From: Deltaproteobacteria bacterium
Lineage (GTDB): Bacteria; Desulfobacterota; Syntrophia; Syntrophales; UBA2185
Direction: 5' to 3'
Length of the DNA: 9,336 bases
Assembly: GCA_026388495.1 (NCBI GenBank)
Contig: JAPLJQ010000401.1
Span: 1-9,336, forward strand
Below, in pieces: positions 1-4,698 of this stretch. The notes below the pieces were generated by a model that saw nothing but the letters and a program-made list of their open reading frames with translations, had not been told where the DNA came from and did not search any database. The position numbers and the translations under genes were made by a program. Numbering within the stretch: the stretch's first letter is position 1; every line of letters starts with the position of its first letter.

Positions 1-1173
1 AAGGAAAAGCTGATGTCCCAGCTTGTCCAGGCCCAGAAGATGGAAGCGATCGGCACTCTGGCCGGGGGAATAGCCCATGACTTTAATAATATCCTTGGCG
101 CCCTGATCGGTTATACGGAATTGGCTATTGGAGAATCACAGGAAGAGACAAAACAGTGTCACCTCGAACAGGTTCTTAAGGCCAGTGACCGTGCGAAGGA
201 TCTGGTGAAGCAGATCCTTTCCTTCGCCCGCCAGACGGATCAAGAGCGAAAGCCTGTCGAGGTAAGCATCATCTGTAAAGAAGCGCTCAAACTGTTGAGA
301 TCATCCCTGCCGACGACCATCGAGATTCGACGAAACATCACATCCGCGCGGACCACGGTTCTCGCAGACCCCACACAGATCCACCAGATACTGATGAATC
401 TCTGTACCAACGCTGCCCATGCTATGCGAGAAAAGGGCGGCCTGATGACTGTATGTCTTGCCAATGTAAACATATTTCCAGATACTCTACCCATAATTCC
501 GCATTTACAGGCCGGCCCTTACGTTCAAATGATAGTTAGCGATACGGGCCATGGCATCGATCCTGCCATCATGGAACGGATCTTTGACCCTTTCTTTACG
601 ACAAAGGATGTGGGAGAGGGGACCGGCTTGGGTCTTGCGGTGGTATACGGCATTGTGAATAATCTTGGGGGGACCATTACTGTGCAGAGCGAACCGGGAG
701 AAGGGGCCGCATTCAATGTCTATCTGCCCCTGATCGATAAGGGCATGCCCCGCGAAGCGAAGAAGATTTCACAGGTTCTTCCAACGGGAACTGAACGGAT
801 CCTCGTTGTGGATGATGAAGAATCACTCATGAAAATTATGAAAAAGATGCTGCAATCTCTTGGTTACGATGTTGTTGCGACGAGCAGCAGCGAGGAAGCC
901 TTGAAACTATTTCTTGAAAAGCCGGAACGATTTGACATGGTTATTACCGATATGACCATGCCGCATATGACAGGAGTGGAATTGGCGAAGAAGCTCATGG
1001 AGATGAGGCCGGGGCTTCCGATCATTCTCAGTACGGGCTTTAGTGAAAGTATCAGTGAGGATAAGGTGCTGGGCGCCGGTTTTCGGAAATTGCTCATGAA
1101 ACCGGTGTCTAAGACGGACCTTGCCCTGAGTGTAAGGGAGGTTATGGATGATGTTACAGATAGAAGCCCTTGA
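1..1173 (+). CDS. Hybrid sensor histidine kinase with C-terminal receiver domain (5'-truncated by window edge)
   Basis: Two-component sensor kinase that autophosphorylates on histidine and passes the phosphate to its own receiver domain. The frame is open from base 1, and the first ATG (13) sits inside the dimerisation helix, so the real start and any sensor, PAS or membrane domains lie outside the window. Numbering from that Met: HisKA H-box GGIAHDFNN with phospho-accepting His22; N-box around MNLCTNAAHAM (128-138); G1 box DTGHGI (177-182); F-box FDPFFTTK (191-198); G2 box GTGLGLAVVYG (203-213). A receiver domain follows from about 262, with acidic pair Asp267-Asp268, phospho-acceptor Asp313 in ITDMTMP, Thr341 and Lys363. 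All catalytic residues are present, so the visible part looks functional. The signal and the output partner cannot be told, since the receiver is terminal and no DNA-binding domain follows. The stop is TGA at 1171-1173, and no terminator hairpin is seen after it. Confidence 0.93.
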   Translation, partial: KEKLMSQLVQAQKMEAIGTLAGGIAHDFNNILGALIGYTELAIGESQEETKQCHLEQVLKASDRAKDLVKQILSFARQTDQERKPVEVSIICKEALKLLRSSLPTTIEIRRNITSARTTVLADPTQIHQILMNLCTNAAHAMREKGGLMTVCLANVNIFPDTLPIIPHLQAGPYVQMIVSDTGHGIDPAIMERIFDPFFTTKDVGEGTGLGLAVVYGIVNNLGGTITVQSEPGEGAAFNVYLPLIDKGMPREAKKISQVLPTGTERILVVDDEESLMKIMKKMLQSLGYDVVATSSSEEALKLFLEKPERFDMVITDMTMPHMTGVELAKKLMEMRPGLPIILSTGFSESISEDKVLGAGFRKLLMKPVSKTDLALSVREVMDDVTDRSP

Positions 1174-1177
1174 TCCA

Positions 1178-1261
1178 AATTTCCCGGGCCAGCTCCAGCC
1201 CGGTCAGGCATGGCATGGTCATGTCGGTGACTACCAGATCATACGCTTCCGGATTCTCCAT
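1178..1261 (-). pseudogene. Remnant of a second receiver (REC) domain, antisense and tail-to-tail with the kinase
   Basis: Read on the minus strand from 1261, the sequence encodes MENPEAYDLVVTDMTMP followed by a CLTGLELAREI-like segment. This is the beta3/phospho-Asp/alpha3 part of a REC domain and is closely similar to residues 304-327 of the neighbouring kinase. Homology is lost on both sides. There is no acidic-pair start, no Thr or Lys motif, and after about 28 residues the frame runs into unrelated residues and stops at 1154-1156, inside the 3' end of the kinase gene. It differs from the kinase's own REC at many codon positions, so it is a paralogous relic and not a fresh copy. It lies just downstream of the phasin-like gene on the same strand. 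A translated small protein is possible but unlikely, because no ribosome binding site precedes the ATG. Confidence 0.6.
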
Positions 1262-1308
1262 ATGTTGCCAATAATGTTTCCAGTTGCGAAACCTGCAAAG
1301 GCGCCCTC

Positions 1309-1578
1309 CTATGATTTATGGTCGTCGGACAGGAATTCTTCCATTTTACGATAGCCTTCATCGACGCTGGCCTTGTAATCATCCCGGAGCTTTTTGTAGA
1401 AGTCAATCCATTCAGACATGAAGTTCCTGCCTTCTTCCGGGAACCCTTTGGTCTGATGCAACCAGAACTGGAACATCTTTTCTGCATTATTCTGCATGTT
1501 CACCATAGCGGAAAAAGATTTCTCAAAGCTCGTTTTGTTGTATTGCAACATCTGCTTGGCCATGAATTTCGTACCCAT
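1309..1578 (-). CDS. Phasin-like small helical protein
   Basis: An 89-residue, highly charged, predicted all-helical protein without signal peptide or membrane segment. The composition and pattern (MAKQMLQYNKTSFEKSF, then NMQNNAEKMFQFWL, then a WIDFYKKLRDDYK stretch) resemble short phasins, amphipathic proteins that coat polyhydroxyalkanoate granules or act in their regulation. The resemblance is by eye and no diagnostic catalytic motif exists for such proteins, so the function is tentative. The chosen ATG (1576-1578 on the minus strand) has a perfect AAGGAGG five bases upstream. The frame stays open upstream to about 1689, but that extension is translated from a REP-like repeat and has no ribosome binding site. 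It is transcribed divergently from the HDOD gene and followed by a receiver-domain relic. No PHA synthase or depolymerase gene is in the window. A generic coiled-coil protein is the alternative. Confidence 0.6.
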   Translation of the reverse strand: MGTKFMAKQMLQYNKTSFEKSFSAMVNMQNNAEKMFQFWLHQTKGFPEEGRNFMSEWIDFYKKLRDDYKASVDEGYRKMEEFLSDDHKS

Positions 1579-1590
1579 CTTTTCCTCCTT
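1572..1590 (-). promoter_or_regulatory. Strong ribosome binding site of the phasin-like gene
   Basis: On the minus strand AAGGAGG (1584-1590) lies five bases before ATG at 1576-1578. It matches the anti-Shine-Dalgarno sequence almost perfectly. This decides the start in favour of the 89-residue form over the longer open frame and suggests high translation, as expected of an abundant structural protein. Confidence 0.8.
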
Positions 1591-1631
1591 AAAATAGTTT
1601 ATGTTTGCAAAGAGTCGAAAATTGCCGTTTT

Positions 1632-1685
1632 CGTCATTCCGGCGGAAGCCGGTTTTCTGTCCAAGTATTCTTGCGGTGGATGACG
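1632..1685. repeat. REP-like dispersed repeat (CATTCCGGC...GCCGG type)
   Basis: The outer ends are inverted: CGTCAT at 1632-1637 and ATGACG at 1680-1685. Inside is a perfect small hairpin, CCGGC (1639-1643), GGAA loop, GCCGG (1648-1652). The consensus GTCATTCCGGCGGAAGCCGG resembles short intergenic repeats common in proteobacterial genomes. This is recognition by memory and only one copy per arm is present here. A neighbouring hairpin CGAAAA-TTGCCG-TTTTCG spans 1616-1633. The repeat sits in the 5' untranslated region expected for the phasin-like gene. Confidence 0.55.
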
Positions 1686-1762
1686 GCATGTGTCATGGGC
1701 TCAATCCTTCCGGTTTCAAAGGGTGAATTGAAAGAAATATAACCTAAATCAATAACAATGAC

Positions 1763-1789
1763 ATTATATACGTTCATATTAACACACAA
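1763..1789 (-). promoter_or_regulatory. Candidate promoter for the phasin-like gene
   Basis: On the minus strand a perfect -10 hexamer TATAAT (1763-1768) follows a partial -35 TTGTGT (1784-1789) with a short 15-bp spacer. It would give an untranslated leader of roughly 180 bases containing the REP-like repeat. The -10 is good, but the -35 and spacing are weak and the region is AT-rich, so a chance match is quite possible. Confidence 0.3.
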
Positions 1790-1822
1790 TGAAGCAATGA
1801 GCAAGATCGGGGCGATGATACA

Positions 1823-1851
1823 TTGACACACAAGGGAGAAATCGGTACACT
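1823..1851 (+). promoter_or_regulatory. Sigma70-type promoter of the HDOD gene
   Basis: A perfect -35 TTGACA (1823-1828), a 17-bp spacer and a -10 TACACT (1846-1851, four of six consensus positions) point at the HDOD gene. Transcription would start near 1858, leaving a leader of about 30 bases before ATG 1890. That fits the ATG better than the upstream GTG at 1872. Confidence 0.6.
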
Positions 1852-1889
1852 TCACTCAAACCAAGCATCATGTGAGCGGGGATAAAATT

Positions 1890-2735
1890 ATGGATAATGA
1901 GATTGCAACCCAAATTGAAACAATCGAGCTTACGTTGGTTAAGGACTCCGTCCTTGGTTTTGACCCGTCGATTCTCTTCGTCCTGGACGATGTCGAAATC
2001 GGACAGCGCGAAATTGAAAATCTGAAATCCAAACTGGGGACCGACATTTTTACATATCTCTTTAACATTGCCAATTCTGCTTTTCATGGCAGCTTAAAAA
2101 TGGGACCGGTCAAGCATTTTTTCGACGTTGTCAACCGCCTCGGTACGCAATACACAAAAGTGTTAATTCTGCTGTTCGCCATGCATCGTCTGGCTCAGGG
2201 AAATCACGACGCTGAAATCATCTATGCAAAAAGTTTTAGCGCTTCCGTCGTGGGAAGAATTATGGCTCGCGGTTTCGGTTTCCGGGATGATGGGGCGCGA
2301 CAGGTAGAACTCGCCTGCCTCCTTGCGAATGTTGGCGCCCTGATGATGACAGTGTATCGCAGCCGTTATAGCGCCGCATATTATATTGCATCCGATGAAT
2401 TTATCGAGCAGAATCATTCATATCTTACAGAAAAGATCATGCGCAGATTTCAACTTCCCGAATATCTCCATGAAATGATTCTGACCAATTGCTTCATCCT
2501 TGATCGCATGGGAATCGGTCTGCCTACAGTGGTAAAGTTGGCCATCAGCGCAGTGGACTGGTCTTTTCGAACCTTGAATAACAAGCTTGTCTTTCGATCC
2601 CCATATACTTCTTTGGAGGATAGGTTTGCCCCTTCCCTGGCAGCAATCGTCGAAGAGCAGTTTGCTGCTGCAGGCCTTAAAAAATACCTGGTTATTATAG
2701 CTGAAACAGATCAAGTACCGCAAAAAATGCACTAA
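1890..2735 (+). CDS. HDOD-domain protein (stand-alone)
   Basis: HDOD domains are a non-catalytic relative of HD phosphohydrolases, found in bacterial signalling proteins beside sensor kinases and c-di-GMP enzymes. They probably act by protein interaction. Numbering from ATG 1890 (281 residues): the signature helix NIANSAFHG is at 59-67, the FFDVVNRLGTQYTKVLIL segment at 77-94 matches the 'ai..LG...l' core, and ACLLANVGALMM at 142-153 stands where HD enzymes have LLHDxGK. His and Asp are replaced by Ala and Asn, so metal-dependent hydrolysis is not expected. No transmembrane, receiver or GGDEF domain is attached. The first 40 residues and the C-terminal 60 or so are not recognised. ATG 1890 is chosen because GGGGA (1878-1882) lies seven bases upstream and a promoter ends at 1851. 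A GTG at 1872 would add six residues but lacks a ribosome binding site. The stop is TAA at 2733-2735. The role is unknown; proximity to a sensor kinase is only suggestive. Confidence 0.8.
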   Translation: MDNEIATQIETIELTLVKDSVLGFDPSILFVLDDVEIGQREIENLKSKLGTDIFTYLFNIANSAFHGSLKMGPVKHFFDVVNRLGTQYTKVLILLFAMHRLAQGNHDAEIIYAKSFSASVVGRIMARGFGFRDDGARQVELACLLANVGALMMTVYRSRYSAAYYIASDEFIEQNHSYLTEKIMRRFQLPEYLHEMILTNCFILDRMGIGLPTVVKLAISAVDWSFRTLNNKLVFRSPYTSLEDRFAPSLAAIVEEQFAAAGLKKYLVIIAETDQVPQKMH

Positions 2736-2787
2736 CAATATCTACTTAACAAATGGGGTAAGTGTTGCTATTTTGCCCGAAAACAAA

Positions 2788-2803
2788 TTCGATTATAATC
2801 GAA
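2788..2803. promoter_or_regulatory. 16-bp perfect palindrome overlapping a TATAAT box (candidate operator/promoter)
   Basis: TTCGATTATAATCGAA is a perfect dyad in the gap between the HDOD gene and the cimA leader. It contains TATAAT at 2794-2799. TTGCCC (2773-2778) with a 15-bp spacer, or TTTTGC with 17 bp, could serve as a poor -35. A homodimeric repressor site over a -10 box would be a natural reading, but no regulator gene is adjacent and the match could be chance in an AT-rich gap. Confidence 0.35.
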
Positions 2804-2826
2804 ACAACTACACCGTGTATTTCCCG

Positions 2827-2855
2827 TTGACAAATATCTCCAAACCAATTATGGA
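2827..2855 (+). promoter_or_regulatory. Candidate promoter of the leader-cimA transcript
   Basis: A perfect -35 TTGACA (2827-2832), a 17-bp spacer and a weak -10 TATGGA (2850-2855). Transcription would begin near 2862, just before the leader-peptide ribosome binding site AAGGA (2867-2871). The short 5' end is typical of attenuated biosynthetic operons. The TATAAT at 2794-2799 is the alternative start site. Confidence 0.45.
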
Positions 2856-2879
2856 GGAGGGCAGATAAGGAAAGAAGCG

Positions 2880-2957
2880 ATGCATTATAGAAATCTGAAC
2901 GCGATCAGCGGCATTATTATTATCGGCATAATTAGGCCGGAAAATATCGGGGCCTGA
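2880..2957 (+). CDS. Isoleucine-rich leader peptide of the cimA attenuator
   Basis: A 25-residue open reading frame, MHYRNLNAISGIIIIGII then RPENIGA, with 8 isoleucines: residues 9, 12-15, 17, 18 and 23. They use ATT, ATC and the usually rare ATA. ATG 2880 has AAGGA (2867-2871) eight bases upstream, and the stop is TGA at 2955-2957. A strong intrinsic terminator lies 37 bases after the stop, followed directly by the cimA ribosome binding site. The product itself probably has no function. Its translation reports charged tRNA-Ile, as in the known ilvGMEDA leader of enterobacteria. Ile codons 12-18 (2913-2933) would stall the ribosome over the 5' strand of a helix at 2931-2938/2951-2958. The link to isoleucine matches the pathway of the downstream enzyme. 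It is too short for ordinary gene finders. Confidence 0.82.
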   Translation: MHYRNLNAISGIIIIGIIRPENIGA

Positions 2958-3010
2958 TCGTGGTTTAGTGTTTCTCTAAAAATAAGACATTCACAAAATC
3001 CGTTATCAGG
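2931..3010 (+). promoter_or_regulatory. Competing pause and antiterminator pairings of the attenuator
   Basis: Segment 1 (2931-2938, ATTAGGCC) pairs with segment 2 (2951-2958, GGCCTGAT): eight pairs with one G-U. Segment 2, extended to 2966, can instead pair with segment 3 (2997-3010). Here CCTGAT 2953-2958 is perfect against ATCAGG 3005-3010, then weaker pairs follow with two mismatches. A second possible 1:2 helix joins CGCGATCAG (2900-2908) to 2954-2962. A ribosome stalled on the Ile codons covers 2931-2938 and frees segment 2 to block the terminator. A ribosome at the stop codon covers segment 2 and lets the terminator form. The pairings were derived by hand without energy calculation. 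Confidence 0.6.
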
Positions 3011-3034
3011 TGCCCCTGGTAGCGGATTTTTTTT
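2995..3034 (+). terminator. Rho-independent terminator (attenuator) upstream of cimA
   Basis: The 16-base arm 2995-3010 pairs over its full length with 3015-3030 (two G-U pairs, no mismatch) around a TGCC loop, and a run of eight T spans 3027-3034. The cimA ribosome binding site begins at 3036, immediately after it. A terminator inside a 5' leader, between a leader peptide and a biosynthetic gene, implies conditional termination and not the end of the HDOD transcript. Confidence 0.88.
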
Positions 3035-3051
3035 CAGGAGGAAAAGCTCTT

Positions 3052-4638
3052 ATGACCACACGGGATATAATGATTTATGATACGACCCTGAGGGATGGCA
3101 CTCAGGGAGAACAGATCAATTTTACTGCCGAGGAAAAGATGCGTATCGCCCGACGCCTGGATGAAATGGGGTTTCCCTACATCGAAGGTGGCTGGCCTGG
3201 TTCCAATCCCAAGGACGTCCGTTTTTTCGAGTTGGCCAAGGGTGTAATCTTTCATAATGCGAAGTTGGCGGCCTTTGGCAGCACTCGCCGGTCCGACTTG
3301 CGAGTGGAGGAATGCCCCAATATTCAGGCCCTGCTTCAGGCGGAAACCCCGGTTGTGACCATTTTCGGGAAGACTTGGGACCTCCATGTAACGGACATCC
3401 TGGAGATCTCCCGGGAAGAGAATCTGGCCATGATCCGGGAATCAGTCGCCTATCTGAAAGGGAAGGGGAAGGAGATTGTTTACGACGCCGAGCATTTCTA
3501 TGACGGATACAGGCAAAATTCCGACTATGCCAGGCAGACCATCGAAGCGGCCCTGGGGGCCGGCGCCGATTGGATTGTCCTCTGCGACACCAACGGCGGG
3601 ACGCTCCCCCACGACGTTCAGAGGATGACGGAAGATGTCGCTGGTTTTGTTCCGAAAGCGATGCTGGGGGTCCATGCCCACAATGACGGCGGCCTGGGGA
3701 TTGCCAATTCCCTGGCGGCGGTCCAGGCCGGGGCCAGGATGGTTCAGGGAACAGTAAACGGTTACGGGGAGCGCTGCGGAAACGCCGATCTCATTCCCAT
3801 TATTGCGAACCTCCAGTTGAAGATGGCAAGGCGTTGTCTTTCCGACGAGGCCATCCATCACCTGAGCAATCTGTCCAATTACGTCGGAGACGTCGCCAAT
3901 ATCTCTCCTCTCAACTCCCGTCCCTTTGTCGGCCGCAGCGCCTTTGCCCACAAAGGCGGCGTCCATGTCAGCGCCATCCTCAAGAATCCCCTGGCCTATG
4001 AGCATATTGCCCCGGAGCTGGTAGGGAACAAACAGCGGGTCCTTGTCTCCGATCTGGCCGGGAAGAGTAACATCGAATACAAGGCCCGGGAACTGGGCAT
4101 TGATCTAGGGATGAACAACGGCGCGAGTCGGCGGATCGTGGATGAGATCAAGCGGATGGAGGACGAGGGGTATCAATTTGACGCTGCCGAAGGATCACTT
4201 TCGTTATTGATCAAGAAGGTTACCGGCGAGTTTGTGGAACCTTTTACCCTGGAGTGTTTTCACGTCATTGCTTCCAAGACGGCCCAGCAGCCGTCCCAGG
4301 CCCAGGCAACCATCAAGATATCCGTGGACGGTGAGGAGGAACTCACGGCGGCGGAAGGCAACGGGCCCATCAACGCCCTGGACAACGCCCTGCGGAAGGC
4401 CCTGACCAAATTCTATCCCCAGATCGGAACGATGCACCTGACGGACTTTAAGGTCCGGATCGTCGAGGGCAGTGAGGGAACGGCGGCGAAGGTCAAGGTG
4501 ACTATCGAATCGCAAGATGAAGAGGATACCTGGAGTACGATCGGCGTCTCCGAGAATGTTATCGAGGCGAGCTGGCTGGCCCTGGTGGACAGTATCCAGT
4601 ACAAGCTGAGCAAGGACCGGGACAATAAGAACAAATAA
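3052..4638 (+). CDS. cimA: (R)-citramalate synthase
   Basis: Condenses pyruvate with acetyl-CoA to (R)-citramalate, the first step of the threonine-independent route to 2-oxobutyrate and isoleucine; cytosolic. The 528 residues match the long CimA type known from Geobacter-like bacteria. The catalytic TIM barrel of the DRE-TIM/HMGL family opens with YDTTLRDGTQGEQ (9-21; Arg14 and metal ligand Asp15), has the metal-binding VHAHND (207-212; His208, His210), then NGYGERCGNADL (236-247), and FAHKGGVHVSAI (298-309) in the linker. The LeuA-type regulatory dimer domain spans about 395-515, the likely site of feedback inhibition by isoleucine. Start ATG 3052 has AGGAGG (3036-3041) ten bases upstream. 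An in-frame GTG at 3010 would place the start inside the terminator hairpin. The stop TAA (4636-4638) is one base from the axial palindrome. The gene is preceded by an isoleucine-codon attenuator. No other ilv or leu gene is in the window. Homocitrate or isopropylmalate synthase is less likely, given the TTLRDGTQGE signature and the leader. Confidence 0.93.
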   Translation: MTTRDIMIYDTTLRDGTQGEQINFTAEEKMRIARRLDEMGFPYIEGGWPGSNPKDVRFFELAKGVIFHNAKLAAFGSTRRSDLRVEECPNIQALLQAETPVVTIFGKTWDLHVTDILEISREENLAMIRESVAYLKGKGKEIVYDAEHFYDGYRQNSDYARQTIEAALGAGADWIVLCDTNGGTLPHDVQRMTEDVAGFVPKAMLGVHAHNDGGLGIANSLAAVQAGARMVQGTVNGYGERCGNADLIPIIANLQLKMARRCLSDEAIHHLSNLSNYVGDVANISPLNSRPFVGRSAFAHKGGVHVSAILKNPLAYEHIAPELVGNKQRVLVSDLAGKSNIEYKARELGIDLGMNNGASRRIVDEIKRMEDEGYQFDAAEGSLSLLIKKVTGEFVEPFTLECFHVIASKTAQQPSQAQATIKISVDGEEELTAAEGNGPINALDNALRKALTKFYPQIGTMHLTDFKVRIVEGSEGTAAKVKVTIESQDEEDTWSTIGVSENVIEASWLALVDSIQYKLSKDRDNKNK

Positions 4639-4639
4639 C

Positions 4640-4697
4640 GGGGTCAGACTTACTTATTGACATTTGACGTCAAATGTCAATAAGTAAGTCTGACCCC
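4640..4697. repeat. 58-bp perfect palindrome at the axis (REP/hairpin-like element)
   Basis: GGGGTCAGACTTACTTATTG runs inward from 4640 and its complement runs out to CTGACCCC at 4697. Inside, TTGACATTTGAC is mirrored as GTCAAATGTCAA. GGGGTCAGxxxTTGACATTTGAC-like hairpins resemble repeats linked to IS200/REP-associated Y1 transposases in Deltaproteobacteria (from memory). It begins two bases after the cimA stop. It lacks a T-run, so it is not an ordinary terminator. As the window is symmetric throughout, the natural outer limit of this element cannot be read from the sequence. Confidence 0.6.
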
Positions 4698-4698
4698 G

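Noticed and set aside
1309..1689. 126-residue version of the phasin-like protein
   Set aside because: The upstream 37 residues are translated from a REP-like repeat and lack a ribosome binding site. The AAGGAGG before the internal ATG decides the start.
2958..3034. T-box riboswitch in the cimA leader (GGTGCCCCTGGTAGCGGA looks a little like a T-box sequence)
   Set aside because: No conserved AGGGTGGNACCGCG antiterminator bulge and no long specifier stem. The leader is short and has a translated Ile-rich frame instead.
3010..3051. GTG start for cimA adding 14 residues
   Set aside because: The GTG lies inside the terminator stem, has no ribosome binding site, and the extra residues are just the translated hairpin and T-run. 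ATG 3052 has AGGAGG upstream and begins where the family's N-terminus does.
3442..4005. 187-residue antisense reading frame inside cimA (and its mirror at 5332-5895)
   Set aside because: Shadow of the GC-rich cimA codons, with no ribosome binding site and no recognisable motif.
4640..4697. Axial palindrome as a bidirectional intrinsic terminator for cimA
   Set aside because: It has no T-run on either side and the inner stem is AT-rich. The apparent length of the perfect dyad is also inflated by the fold-back itself.
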